This document shows positions 1 to 8,506 of a DNA stretch of 64,000 nucleotides, piece by piece (position 1 is the first letter of the stretch; each line of letters opens with the position of its first letter). The notes below the pieces were generated by a model. It had not been told where the DNA came from. It made no database searches and saw only the letters and a program-made list of their open reading frames with translations. This DNA comes from Nocardia caishijiensis NBRC 108228. GTDB lineage: Bacteria > Actinomycetota > Actinomycetes > Mycobacteriales > Mycobacteriaceae. The translations under genes were made by a program, and so were the position numbers. The stretch spans positions 186,001-250,000 of the forward strand of contig NZ_BDBE01000030.1 in the NCBI RefSeq assembly GCF_001612825.1. Direction: 5' to 3'.

Positions 1-823
1 AGAAGTCGGGCGTGGTCTCCATGGCGGCCACGATCTCCGGTGCGCGCCAGCCCGCGTCGCGCAGGGCCCCTCGGATGAGGGCGCGCTGAGCCTCGGGGTC
101 GCGACGCAGTGTGGGATCGATGTCGGTGCGGACCATGATGATGGCCTTCGCGGTGGCCGGGTCACCGTCGGGTCGGATGCCGACCATCGTGCCGGGCAGC
201 AGGCGCATCGCGAACCAGCCCGGCTCGGCGTCGGCGGGCGTCGGCATGGTGAAGAACGCGCCGTAGGCACCGAGGTTGGTGACGAATCGGTCCTCCGGGC
301 CGAACACCAGCCGCCGGGTCGCCGAGTGGACGCCGTCGGCGCCCACGACCAGATCGAAGCGACCGGTATCGCCTGAGGCGAAGGTGACGTCGACGCCGGT
401 TTCGTCCTGCTCGACGCGCTCGATCCAGTCGCCGTAGCGGTAGTCGAGCTCGCCGTTGTCGGCCGAGGTCACCGCGTCGAGCAACACCTGGTTCAGATCG
501 CCCCGGGTGATCTCGATGTCGGCGACGGCGCCCATACCGTCGAAGTCCTCCATCGCCATGCGGGCGTAGACCCGGCCTTCGCCGTCGACGTAGGCCATGC
601 CGCGTTCGTCGAGCTGGTACTTGCGGATGCTCTCCATCAGGCCCATGCGCTCGACCGCGTCCTTGCTCGGTCCGCGCAGATCCACCGCCTGCCCGCCGGG
701 CCGGGGTGCCGCCGCGCGCTCGACGACGGTGGTGCGAATGCCCTTGCGCAGCAGTTGAAGTGCGACCGTGTTGCCCGCGATGCCGCCGCCGGCGACCAGA
801 ACGTGCAGTGCAGTGGTGGTCAT
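1..823 (-). CDS. FAD-dependent monooxygenase (PHBH/TetX-like), 3' end cut by window edge
   Basis: Flavoprotein monooxygenase of the aromatic hydroxylase/TetX type, which uses NAD(P)H and O2 to hydroxylate a small substrate that cannot be named from here. At least 274 codons are visible and the C-terminus lies outside the window. Read on the minus strand from the ATG at 823, the N-terminus carries the dinucleotide-binding motif AGGGIAG (residues 11-17) and, near residue 160, the GADGVHSATR motif (the second FAD/NADPH motif of this family). It is divergent from the TetR gene at 932, and the 108-bp gap is full of GTCTWAGAC-type palindromes, so it is probably the direct target of that repressor. 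Monooxygenase/TetR pairs of this layout commonly respond to a toxic aromatic or drug-like ligand; the ligand here is unknown. Confidence 0.85.
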   Translation of the reverse strand, partial: MTTTALHVLVAGGGIAGNTVALQLLRKGIRTTVVERAAAPRPGGQAVDLRGPSKDAVERMGLMESIRKYQLDERGMAYVDGEGRVYARMAMEDFDGMGAVADIEITRGDLNQVLLDAVTSADNGELDYRYGDWIERVEQDETGVDVTFASGDTGRFDLVVGADGVHSATRRLVFGPEDRFVTNLGAYGAFFTMPTPADAEPGWFAMRLLPGTMVGIRPDGDPATAKAIIMVRTDIDPTLRRDPEAQRALIRGALRDAGWRAPEIVAAMETTPDF

Positions 824-854
824 GAGTGTGTCCCGCCTCGATATTTGAACGAAT

Positions 855-912
855 GTCTTAGACCATTGTCTAACAAAGTATTGCACGCTTGTCTAGTACA
901 AACGTCTAAGAC
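855..912. promoter_or_regulatory. Palindromic TetR operator region between divergent genes
   Basis: Two 9-bp palindromes of the form GTCT-W-AGAC sit at 855-863 and 904-912. A third inverted repeat, TTAGAC-n4-GTCTAA, overlaps the first at 858-873, and a related half-site (GTCTAG) lies at 891-896. The region fills the gap between the monooxygenase start (823) and the TetR start (932), so it most likely contains both promoters and the repressor binding sites. The repeats are read directly from the sequence; binding is inference from the arrangement. Confidence 0.6.
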
Positions 913-931
913 GGTGGGGTAGTCTCGCGGC

Positions 932-1501
932 ATGGGCAACCGAGAAGATCTGCTGGCCGGTGCGCGCAAGGTGATCATGGAGCGCGGCGTGGCCAAGGCG
1001 ACCGCACGCGATATCGCCGCAGCGGCCGGGGTGAGTCTGGCCGCCATCGGCTACCACTTCGGCTCCAAGGACCGCCTGGTCACCGAGGCGCTCAGTGAAG
1101 CGCTCGGCGACGCGCTGGGCGACGGGATGCGGGAACTCATCGAGGAAGGGGCGGGCGGCACACCGCTGGCAGGTCTGGCGCACCTCTGGAACGGCATGCC
1201 CGCCGTCTTCGCCGACAACAACGAGGCGATGCTGGCCAGCCTCGAGAACATCGTCCGCATCGTGCGCTCCGAGGACGCGCGCGCCCAACTCGGCGATCAG
1301 CTCGACGAGGCCTACCGTGACCTGGCGGCCGATCTGCGCGCCGCCCATCCCGACCTGGGCGAAGCCGAGGCCGAGGCGATCGGCCGCCTGTACTTCGTGC
1401 TCGCGCAGGGCCTCGGTGTGCTGTGGTTGCTGAAGCCTGGCGAAACAATACTCGACGGTGACCGGCTGTCGACCGCCGTGCGCGCCCTCGCGGGCCGATG
1501 A
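932..1501 (+). CDS. TetR/AcrR family transcriptional repressor
   Basis: 189-aa one-component regulator. Residues about 8-52 form the TetR-type helix-turn-helix, with the family pattern TARDIAAAAGVSLAAIGYHF followed by SKDRLVTEAL. The remainder is the all-helical ligand-binding domain, which is too variable to predict a ligand. Divergent from the flavin monooxygenase at 823 with palindromes in between, so it probably represses that gene and itself. The thioesterase gene begins 16 bp after its stop and may be cotranscribed. The length is normal for the family and the ATG at 932 is the only start that leaves the HTH intact. Confidence 0.9.
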   Translation: MGNREDLLAGARKVIMERGVAKATARDIAAAAGVSLAAIGYHFGSKDRLVTEALSEALGDALGDGMRELIEEGAGGTPLAGLAHLWNGMPAVFADNNEAMLASLENIVRIVRSEDARAQLGDQLDEAYRDLAADLRAAHPDLGEAEAEAIGRLYFVLAQGLGVLWLLKPGETILDGDRLSTAVRALAGR

Positions 1502-1517
1502 GCGAGAAGAAGGAACA

Positions 1518-2270
1518 GTGGGAGCGAACACTGCTGCGACACAATGGCTTCGGGTACTCCGTCGGGAGAGCGCACCGCGCAGGCAACTGGTGTGCCTCGC
1601 CCCGGGCGGTGCTTCCGCCGCCTTCTATCGAGGGCTGGCCCAGCACATCGGCCCCGGCATCGAGGTCGTCGCGGCGCAATACCCCGGCCGCCAGGACCGC
1701 TTGGGCGACCCGCTCATCACCGACTTGCCCGAGCTGGCCGGCGAGATCGCCGCCGACCTGTTGAACCTGCCACCCACGCCCCGCGCCCTGTTCGGTCACA
1801 GCATGGGTGCCACGGTCGCCTACGAGGTCGCGCGGCGGCTCGCGGCCGACGGACGGCCGGTGCGGGAACTGATCGTCTCCGGCCGTCCCGCACCGGATTT
1901 CGTCGAGACGGGTCTGCTACACAAGGCCTCCGACGCCGAGCTGATCGACCACCTGGAGCGCTTGGCGGCCGACCCCGCGCCGGTGCGACTGTTGCGCACC
2001 GAGCCGGGTCTGGCCGAACTGGTTCTCCCGGGCCTCCGCGCCGACTACCAGGCGGTCGAAACCTATCGACACCGGCCGGGGTCGGTGTTGAACTGCCCGG
2101 TGACGGCCTTCGTGAGCACCGAGGACCCCACCACGAGCCTCGCTCAGGCCGAACAGTGGCAAACGGTCACCGATGGGCCGTTCAGCCTGTGCACCTTCCC
2201 CGGCGGACACTTCTACTTCGACGACGAGCCCCGAGTTGTCGCCGAGGCGATCACGCGGTGTCTGACGTGA
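1518..2270 (+). CDS. Type II thioesterase (alpha/beta hydrolase, GrsT/RifR-like)
   Basis: 250-aa external thioesterase of the kind that removes misprimed or stalled acyl groups from carrier proteins of NRPS/PKS assembly lines. Visible are the N-terminal LVCLAPGG segment, the nucleophile elbow GHSMG (Ser about 95), the AAQYPGRQDR stretch typical of this family, an acidic residue in FVSTEDP and the C-terminal catalytic His in GGHFYFD. I chose the GTG at 1518 because AAGAAGGAA precedes it; an ATG at 1458 would overlap the TetR gene. No assembly line lies next to it; the nearest candidate partner is the free-standing condensation-domain protein 6 kb downstream. Its last 20 bp overlap the convergent DUF2784 gene. 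Family call is firm, substrate unknown. Confidence 0.85.
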   Translation: MGANTAATQWLRVLRRESAPRRQLVCLAPGGASAAFYRGLAQHIGPGIEVVAAQYPGRQDRLGDPLITDLPELAGEIAADLLNLPPTPRALFGHSMGATVAYEVARRLAADGRPVRELIVSGRPAPDFVETGLLHKASDAELIDHLERLAADPAPVRLLRTEPGLAELVLPGLRADYQAVETYRHRPGSVLNCPVTAFVSTEDPTTSLAQAEQWQTVTDGPFSLCTFPGGHFYFDDEPRVVAEAITRCLT

Positions 2271-2625
2271 ACGGACGGTGGTGCAGGCGCACATAGCCCA
2301 CCCAGGAGACGAGGACCGCGGTCGCCGCGGCCGCACGGACCAGGCCGAGCGCGCTGTCGGGGTAGATCACTCCGGTGAGATAGTGGTCGATGAAACCGGC
2401 TTCGGGCAGGCCGGACATCCCGGCGCGGGCGCGGGCCCAGTTCTCGGCGTAGGTCAGCGGGCAGTCGAATCCGATGAGGATGGTGCCGAAACCCCAGGAG
2501 GCGGCGAGCAGGTGGGCGCCGATGGTCCGGGGCCACCGCCACGCCAGAAAACCGCCGACCACCACGTACGCGACGAACGCGACGTGGGTGACGGCGATCA
2601 GATCGGCCAACACCCGGAACGGCAC
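2251..2625 (-). CDS. DUF2784-like small membrane protein
   Basis: 124-aa integral membrane protein with about three to four hydrophobic helices (around residues 9-30, 34-52 and 92-111). The conserved-looking polar turn FDCPLTYAEN sits between helices, with a HYLTGVIYP segment further on. The pattern matches what I recall of the DUF2784 family; no biochemical role is established. Its 3' end overlaps the convergent thioesterase gene by 20 bp, so the two transcripts are antisense at their ends. Confidence 0.7.
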   Translation of the reverse strand: MPFRVLADLIAVTHVAFVAYVVVGGFLAWRWPRTIGAHLLAASWGFGTILIGFDCPLTYAENWARARAGMSGLPEAGFIDHYLTGVIYPDSALGLVRAAAATAVLVSWVGYVRLHHRPFTSDTA

Positions 2626-2696
2626 ATATCCAGATTAGGTGGCCACCGGCCGATCGGAATCATGATCAACATTCCGGTTCGGCATCGGCCGGGTGC

Positions 2697-4142
2697 TCAC
2701 CAGGGTGAGGGCTGGTAGTCCTTCAGGAAGCAGCCGTAGAGATCGACGCCGTTCTCGCCCTGCACGATCGGGTCGTACACGCGGGCGGCACCGTCGACCA
2801 GGTCGAGCGGGGCGTGGAAGCCTTCCTCGGCCAGCCGGATCTTGGTGTAGTGCGGGCGTTCGTCGGTGATCCACCCGGTGTCGACAGCGGTCATCAGGAT
2901 CGAATCGGATTCGAACATCTCGAGCGCACTGGTGCGGGTGAGCATGTTCAGCGCGGCCTTGGCCATGTTCGTGTGCGGATGGCCGGGACCCTTGTAGCCA
3001 CGACCGAACTGGCCTTCCATCGCCGACACGTTCACCACGTACTTGCGCCTGCCGGGTGCGGCCGCCATCGCCGGGCGCAACCGCGACACCAGGATGAACG
3101 GCGCCACCGAATTGCACAGCTGCACCTCGAGCAGTTCGGTGGCGTCCACCTCGCCGACGGTCTGCACCCAGCTGTTGGTGTGGGCCAGATCGGGTACCAG
3201 CCCACCGGCGTCGATGGCCACGCCCGCCGCGATCCGCTCCGGTGTCGCCGAACCGGCGACCAGCGCCAGTTCGGCCACGTCGACGGCCGATAACGACGGC
3301 GTGAGCGAGGCGGTGAGCGCGGTCGGATGTGCCTGCATGGTCTTGCCGAAGGTGACGATCTCCGGGAGCACGCCGTGGGGCAGCGGCGCGGTCTCGGCCT
3401 CGACGAGCGCGCTGTAGGCGCCGGTCGAGCGGCGCACGGTCTGGGCGGCGTTGTTGATCAGGATGTCGAGCGGCCCCTGGGCGGCGACATCGTCGGCCAG
3501 GGCGACCACCTGGGCCGGATCGCGCAGGTCGATCCCGACGATGCGCAGCCGGTGCAGCCAGTCGGCGCTGTCCTCCATCGCGGCGAAGCGGCGGATGGCG
3601 TCGTTGGGGAACCGGGTGGTGATGGTGGTGTGGGCGCCGTCGCGCAGCAGCCGCAGCGCGATGTACATGCCGATCTTGGCGCGTCCACCGGTGAGCAGGG
3701 CCCGCTTGCCGGACAGGTCGGTGCGGGCGTCGCGCTTGGCGTGGCTCGACGCCGCGCACTCCGGGCACAGCTGGTGGTAGAACGCGTCCACCTCGGTGTA
3801 GCGCTGTTTGCAGATGTAGCAGGGACGGGCACGCAGCAGTGTTCCGGCGGTCTCGCCGTCGGCGGCGGACTTGATCGGGATGCCCGCGGTCTCGTCGTCG
3901 ATGCGCTGCGGCGACCCGGTCGCGGTGGCCGCGATCACGGCGCGGTCGGCCTCGGCGACCTGCTGCCTGGCCTCGATCCGGCGGCGTTGCTTGAGCTTCT
4001 TGAACATGTGGCCCACCGCGCGCTGCACCGCGATCGAATCGGGGTGCTCCTTCTCCAACTGCCCGGCTTGCTCGAGCACCCGCAGGCAGGTCGCCAACTC
4101 GTCCGGATCGATCGTCTTCTCGGTCATCGGGGAGTGCGGCAT
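2697..4142 (-). CDS. Zinc-ribbon-containing SDR oxidoreductase (two-part protein)
   Basis: 481-aa protein, about twice the length of an ordinary short-chain dehydrogenase. Residues about 1-95 are a helical, charged region. Residues about 110-130 hold a CxxC...CxxC pair (CYICKQ and CPECAA) that looks like a zinc ribbon. From about residue 145 an SDR Rossmann domain follows, with the altered glycine motif TGGRAKIG, NNAAQT, a serine in NVSAMEG and a YKGPGHPHTNMAK stretch where YxxxK is expected, so the catalytic Tyr-Lys spacing is unusual. ATG 4142 is directly preceded by GAAGGA; ATG 4127 is an alternative. Divergent from a TetR gene that probably regulates it. The substrate cannot be inferred. 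Confidence 0.75.
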   Translation of the reverse strand: MPHSPMTEKTIDPDELATCLRVLEQAGQLEKEHPDSIAVQRAVGHMFKKLKQRRRIEARQQVAEADRAVIAATATGSPQRIDDETAGIPIKSAADGETAGTLLRARPCYICKQRYTEVDAFYHQLCPECAASSHAKRDARTDLSGKRALLTGGRAKIGMYIALRLLRDGAHTTITTRFPNDAIRRFAAMEDSADWLHRLRIVGIDLRDPAQVVALADDVAAQGPLDILINNAAQTVRRSTGAYSALVEAETAPLPHGVLPEIVTFGKTMQAHPTALTASLTPSLSAVDVAELALVAGSATPERIAAGVAIDAGGLVPDLAHTNSWVQTVGEVDATELLEVQLCNSVAPFILVSRLRPAMAAAPGRRKYVVNVSAMEGQFGRGYKGPGHPHTNMAKAALNMLTRTSALEMFESDSILMTAVDTGWITDERPHYTKIRLAEEGFHAPLDLVDGAARVYDPIVQGENGVDLYGCFLKDYQPSPW

Positions 4143-4172
4143 TCCTTCGTGCGGGAGCGGTGGTCGGAAATA

Positions 4173-4907
4173 TTGTCTCATTGGCCGTGCGGCGGACCCG
4201 CTGGGTATCGTGGTGCACCACCTCCGCAACCCTGCGGCGGCCGAAGAACCCGACGGAGCGCCCCGATTTCCCCGTTCGACACCGACACCGCAGACCCGCC
4301 GCGCAGGCGCCGACTCGAACCCGACGAGCGTCGGGCGCAGATCCTGGCATGTGCCATCGAGATGTTCGGTGAACGGCCGTACGCGGCGGTGTCGACCGCG
4401 GAACTGGCCCAGCGAGCGGGGGTCGCGCGCGGCCTCATCAACCACTATTTCGGCAACAAGCGTGATCTGTACCTGGCCGTGGTCCGGCGGATGGTGACCC
4501 TGCCCCGGCTGGAGAAGGTCACCCTGCCGGAGGGGACCTCGGTCGAACGGGTCGACGCCATCGTCTCGTGGTTGCTCGACACCATCGCCGAGCACGGCAG
4601 CACCTGGGTGAAGGTCACCAGCCACGAAGGCGTCGGCGACGACCCCGAGGTGCAGCAACTCCTCGACCAGGCCGACGACGCCGCCGCCGAACGCATGCTG
4701 TTGATGATCGGCCGCTCCGATATGGCAGACGACGCACAATTGCGCGCGCTGATCGTTTCCTACGCGGGCATGGTGAAAGTGGCCGGGCGCGAATGGCTCA
4801 CCCGCGGCACGCTCACCCGGCCCCAGGTGCACCGGCTGCTCACCGACGCCCTGCTGACGCTCATGAACGAGACGATCCCGCACGTGAAATCATCGGCGGC
4901 CGATTAG
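4173..4907 (+). CDS. TetR/AcrR family transcriptional regulator (start uncertain)
   Basis: TetR regulator whose HTH (STAELAQRAGVARGLINHYF, then NKRDLYLAVVRRM) lies about 65-115 residues into the version given here; the C-terminal helical domain follows and ends with VKSSAAD. There is no ATG in frame before the HTH. The frame opens through TTG 4173 or GTG 4149, and I list the TTG only as the most upstream start that does not overlap the divergent gene. The true start could be a non-canonical codon further in. Back-to-back with the zinc-ribbon SDR gene, the likely target. Confidence 0.75.
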   Translation: MSHWPCGGPAGYRGAPPPQPCGGRRTRRSAPISPFDTDTADPPRRRRLEPDERRAQILACAIEMFGERPYAAVSTAELAQRAGVARGLINHYFGNKRDLYLAVVRRMVTLPRLEKVTLPEGTSVERVDAIVSWLLDTIAEHGSTWVKVTSHEGVGDDPEVQQLLDQADDAAAERMLLMIGRSDMADDAQLRALIVSYAGMVKVAGREWLTRGTLTRPQVHRLLTDALLTLMNETIPHVKSSAAD

Positions 4908-5033
4908 GAGTTCGCCCACTCTTTCCCGGTTGCGCTGCCCGGCGGGCCGCGAGTCCCTATCCTCTTCGCGTAACCCCGCGCCGCACGCAGTTTCGTTTCC
5001 GCGGCCGGGGAGATCGAGAGGGACCCGGGGTTG

Positions 5034-5732
5034 ATGGCACGATACGAGCAATGGGACGACGACCCCGAGGAGGAGTTCGAGGATCGGCGCTGGAACGGTC
5101 AGCGCTGGCCGCACGCGACACCGGACGACGCCACGCGCGACGACCAGCCCCGGGTGAATCCGTACGCGATGGTGGCGTTGGCGGCGGCACTCGTCCTACT
5201 GTTCCCGATCGCGATCGTCTTCGCCCTGTTGTCGTACGGGCATCCCCGGGGGCGGGGCATCGCGACGCTCGCCCTGTTTCTCGGCATCGCCGAAGTCGCC
5301 GCCATCGCGGTGGCGGGCATGGTGCTGTTCGGGGGTCTGGAGCTGGAGATGCCCGCGCTGGCGACCAAAGCGGCCACCTCGCCGGTGGCGGTGACCACGA
5401 CCGAGGTGCCGCCCTCTGTCGGCGCGCCGACGGCGACCGGGTCCACCCCGGTGCTGAGCCAGCCCGCGGCGAGCGTGGTGCAGAAGGGCACACCGTGCCA
5501 ACCCGAGCAGGTCGGCTTGCTCGGCGTCGCCGCCGACGGCGCCACCCTGCTGTGCCTGCGCGCCGACAACGCGCACACCTGGTCGGGCCCGCACCGAGTG
5601 GCGGGCTCCTACTACACCGAGGGCGAGAGCTGCGATCCGTCGCAGGACAAGACCGGCCGCACCACCGACAACCACGCCCTGGTCTGCGAAGGCAAGGCGG
5701 GCAACGGCAGCTGGGTGCTCTGGACCGAGTAG
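5034..5732 (+). CDS. DUF4190-like membrane protein with extracytoplasmic tail
   Basis: 232-aa protein. An acidic cytoplasmic head (EQWDDDPEEEFEDRRW) is followed by two hydrophobic helices at about residues 45-70 and 78-105, the layout of DUF4190-type proteins (proline/asparagine-rich approach, then a two-helix hairpin). A Thr/Pro/Ala-rich linker leads to a small C-terminal domain containing four cysteines (GTPCQPEQ, LLCLRAD, ESCDPSQ, LVCEGK), consistent with two disulfides outside the membrane. ATG 5034 is used because GAGAGGGA lies about 10 bp upstream; the overlapping TTG 5031 is possible. Function unknown. Confidence 0.75.
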   Translation: MARYEQWDDDPEEEFEDRRWNGQRWPHATPDDATRDDQPRVNPYAMVALAAALVLLFPIAIVFALLSYGHPRGRGIATLALFLGIAEVAAIAVAGMVLFGGLELEMPALATKAATSPVAVTTTEVPPSVGAPTATGSTPVLSQPAASVVQKGTPCQPEQVGLLGVAADGATLLCLRADNAHTWSGPHRVAGSYYTEGESCDPSQDKTGRTTDNHALVCEGKAGNGSWVLWTE

Positions 5733-5733
5733 C

Positions 5734-6732
5734 TCAGTCCTTCTTCGCCCGGCTGGGTTGAACGCGGGGCGGTTCGTTGGGCATCTTCGGGTACTGCGGC
5801 GGCCACGGGGCATCCATCATGCCTGCGGCCATGTCCTCGTCCGACATGGTGAGCAGCTCTTCGATCGACTGGGGGGTGCGGTCGGCCCAGGGGTCACCGC
5901 GTTCGGACAGTCGTGCGGGGACGGTGGCGAGGGTGAGCTCGTCGGGGACCACGGTGTCGAGCTCTTGCCACGTGATCGGGGTGGACACCTGGCCGCCCAC
6001 CTTGGGGCGCACGGACCAGGCGCCGAAGACGGTCTTGTGTGGCGCGTTCTGGTTGTAGTCGATGAAGACGCGGCTGCCGCGTTCCTCTTTCCACCACTGG
6101 GCGGTGATGTCGTCGGGGAAGCGGCGTTCGAGTTCACGGGCCAGCGCCACGGCGGCGGCGCGCACCTGGTAGCCGTCCCAGCGCGGCTCGAGCATCGCGT
6201 AGATGTGCAGTCCGCGTGAACCTGAGGTCTTCACGAGGGCGTCGATGCCGAGTTCGGCGAGCAGTTCGCGGGTGCGGACGGCGGCGCCGCGCAGGTCGTC
6301 GAAGGTGATGCCGGGCGAGGGGTCGAGGTCGATGCGCAGTTCGTCGGCGATCCGCAGATCGGGCACGTGGTTGGGCCAGACGTGGAAGCCGAGGCAGCCC
6401 TGGTTCACCGCCCACAGCACGTGGGCCAGATCGTGGGCGACCAGTGCGTCGCTCGTCGTGCCGTTCGGGGTGCTGACCTCGACGGTGCGCAACCAGTCCG
6501 GTGCCGTCTTGGGGACACGCTTCTGGAACCACGACTTCCCGGAGGCGCCGTCGGGATAGCGTTCGAGCAGCAGCGGACGATCACCGATGACCCCGAGCAG
6601 GGGGTCGGCGACGGCCTGGTAGTAGCGGACCAGATCGAGTTTCGTCTCCCCGCGCTTGCTGAAGTACACCTTGTCGGGATGGCTGATGGTCAGCGTGCGC
6701 CCGTCGACCTCGAGCTCGACTCCCGCGCTCAC
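5734..6732 (-). CDS. LigD-type primase-polymerase (PolD-like)
   Basis: 332-aa archaeo-eukaryotic primase-superfamily polymerase like the POL domain of LigD and the stand-alone mycobacterial PolD proteins. It fills short gaps in DNA and incorporates ribonucleotides readily. Seen here: DKVYFSKRGETK near the N-terminus, LLLERYPDG, the metal-binding DLDPSPG, the KTSGSRGLHIY motif and the C-terminal GAWSVRPKVGGQVSTP. It starts at GTG 6732, overlapping the stop of the upstream ligase by GTGA, so translation is probably coupled. The pairing mirrors the M. tuberculosis ligC neighbourhood. With no Ku gene in view, a role in base-excision or backup end repair is the likeliest reading. Confidence 0.88.
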   Translation of the reverse strand: MSAGVELEVDGRTLTISHPDKVYFSKRGETKLDLVRYYQAVADPLLGVIGDRPLLLERYPDGASGKSWFQKRVPKTAPDWLRTVEVSTPNGTTSDALVAHDLAHVLWAVNQGCLGFHVWPNHVPDLRIADELRIDLDPSPGITFDDLRGAAVRTRELLAELGIDALVKTSGSRGLHIYAMLEPRWDGYQVRAAAVALARELERRFPDDITAQWWKEERGSRVFIDYNQNAPHKTVFGAWSVRPKVGGQVSTPITWQELDTVVPDELTLATVPARLSERGDPWADRTPQSIEELLTMSDEDMAAGMMDAPWPPQYPKMPNEPPRVQPSRAKKD

Positions 6733-7808
6733 GACCGCACCCCGAAGATCGCGTCGAGTTCGGCCGGGGCGACTTCGTCGAGCTGGGCGTATGTGCACGA
6801 CTCGGGCGTGCGGTCGGGACGGAACCGGACCAGTCGCCCGCCGTGCCGGAACCGGCCGGACTGCACGTGCTCGTACCGCACCTCGGCGACGAGCTCGGGC
6901 CGCAACGGTTCCCAGGACAGGTCCTTGCCCCCGGTCCACCGGCTCACCCCACCGGGCATCTTGCCGTCGGCATTGGCCTGAGCCGCCGCGTCGGCCCAAC
7001 CGCGCCACGGGTGGTCGACGAGCGCGTCCTCCCGTAGCGGTGCCAGTTCGCCGAGTAATTCGCGGCGCCGGGCGGCGGTGAAACTCGACGCCACCCCCAC
7101 ATGGTGGAGGTTGCCGTTGTCGTCGAAGAGGCCGAGCAGCAGGGACCCGACGCCTGCGCCGTCCTTGTGCATCCGGTACCCGGCGACCACACAGTCGGCG
7201 GTGCGCTCGTGCTTGATCTTGAGCATCACCCGTTTGTCCTGCAGATAGGCCTGATCGTCGGCCTTGGCCATCACACCGTCGAAACCGGCCCCCTCGAACC
7301 GGGTGAACCAGTCCTGGGCGGTGTCCGGGTCGCGGGTGAGGGGAGTGAGATGGATACGCCCGGGTGCCGCGTCGAGGAGGGTCTCGAGTTCACGGCGGCG
7401 TTCGGAGAACGGATCGCGGGTGAGGTCGCGATCGCCGTGGGCGAGCAGGTCGAAGGCCACGAAACTGGCCGGTGTCTCGACGGCGAGCTTGTTCACCCGG
7501 GATGCGGCCGGATGCAGGCGCTGCTGCAGCGTGTCGAAATCCAGGCCGTTCTCGGTGACGACGACGATCTCGCCATCGATCACGCACCGTTGCGGCAGTG
7601 CCGCTCGGAGCAGATCGACCAATTCGGGGAAATAGCGGGTGAGCGGACGATCGTTGCGCGAACCCAATTCGAGTTCGTCACCGTCGCGGAAGACGATGCA
7701 GCGGAAGCCGTCCCACTTGGGTTCGTAACTCAGCCCGGGTTCACGGGGCAGCGATGGTGTGGATTTGGCCAGCATCGGGCGCACTGGCGGCATCACCGGT
7801 AGATCCAT
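6729..7808 (-). CDS. ligC: ATP-dependent DNA ligase, LigC type
   Basis: 359-aa ATP-dependent ligase that seals nicks during DNA repair. The nucleotidyltransferase motif I is EPKWDGFR with the adenylated Lys at about residue 31. Motif III-like FVAFDLLA, motif IV DGVMAK and motif V VMLKIKHER follow in order, then an OB domain ending in FRPDRTPESC. The size agrees with mycobacterial LigC (about 350 aa) rather than LigB or LigD. ATG 7808 has a strong GAGGAGG site 6 bp upstream. First gene of a two-gene operon with the PolD-like polymerase, overlapping it by 4 bp. Confidence 0.9.
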   Translation of the reverse strand: MDLPVMPPVRPMLAKSTPSLPREPGLSYEPKWDGFRCIVFRDGDELELGSRNDRPLTRYFPELVDLLRAALPQRCVIDGEIVVVTENGLDFDTLQQRLHPAASRVNKLAVETPASFVAFDLLAHGDRDLTRDPFSERRRELETLLDAAPGRIHLTPLTRDPDTAQDWFTRFEGAGFDGVMAKADDQAYLQDKRVMLKIKHERTADCVVAGYRMHKDGAGVGSLLLGLFDDNGNLHHVGVASSFTAARRRELLGELAPLREDALVDHPWRGWADAAAQANADGKMPGGVSRWTGGKDLSWEPLRPELVAEVRYEHVQSGRFRHGGRLVRFRPDRTPESCTYAQLDEVAPAELDAIFGVRS

Positions 7809-7931
7809 CCGATCCTCCTCGCGGGTTCGAGTCACCCGTGTAGACGTCGCGAGCGCACCCGATTGATCGGTGCTCTGCGATCGTAGGCCGGGGGACCGAC
7901 ACACACGCGGATCGTGATCAGCGCGTTCGGA

Positions 7932-8315
7932 TCAGCTGTCGAGCCAGCCGTGTTCGTCGGCGAAGGTGGTGAAGCGGTCGCGGATGGTGATGATCTCGGC
8001 GGCGGTGAGGGCCGGTGACGCCTCGAGTAGCAGTTCGGTGATCTGCTGGCGCATGTCCTCCGAACCGAGCCGTTCGCCACCGCCCTTGCGGCCGCGACCC
8101 GACGGGGCACCGTGCCCGGCGGCGGTCAGGTTGACGGCCTTGGGTCCGCGATCGCCCTCGGTGACCTCGAATTCGAAAAGTCTGCCTTGGCGCAGTTCGT
8201 CCTCGTCGAGACCGATGTCGTTGACGTGGACGAACACATCGGGTCCACCGTCTTCGGGGCGGATGAACCCGAAACCCCGCGAACCATCGAAGGACACCAA
8301 TTTCCCGACAGACAC
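7932..8315 (-). CDS. Cold-shock-domain protein with C-terminal helical extension
   Basis: 127-aa single-stranded nucleic-acid binding protein. Residues 1-65 are a cold-shock domain with RNP1-like GFGFI (about 14-18) and RNP2-like VFVHV (about 27-31). A Gly/Arg/Lys linker (GRGRKGGGERLG) leads to a 40-residue helical tail (MRQQITELLLEASPALTAAE). This longer, tailed form is known in mycobacteria and relatives as the CspB type. Likely an RNA chaperone. It stands alone between the ligase operon and the condensation-domain gene, each separated by more than 100 bp. Confidence 0.9.
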   Translation of the reverse strand: MSVGKLVSFDGSRGFGFIRPEDGGPDVFVHVNDIGLDEDELRQGRLFEFEVTEGDRGPKAVNLTAAGHGAPSGRGRKGGGERLGSEDMRQQITELLLEASPALTAAEIITIRDRFTTFADEHGWLDS

Positions 8316-8506
8316 CGACCAGCTCCTCGCTCCGCTTTCCCGACGCTCACTCTAACGTGGCTTTTGGGTGTTTTCTCCGGAAATGGATAGTCGGCGACAC
8401 CCCGGCGCGGGGTGGCCCAGGCCCGGTCACGATGCGGTAACTGTTTGTTCACATCGGCTCGTTAGCGTCCCCCATCTGTTTCGAGATGGGTGGAGGTCGG
8501 CGGTCG

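Noticed and set aside
3327..4172. Upstream extension of the TetR frame antisense to the SDR gene
   Set aside because: The frame is open far upstream only because of GC bias; the HTH begins after 4300 and the SDR on the other strand is well supported.
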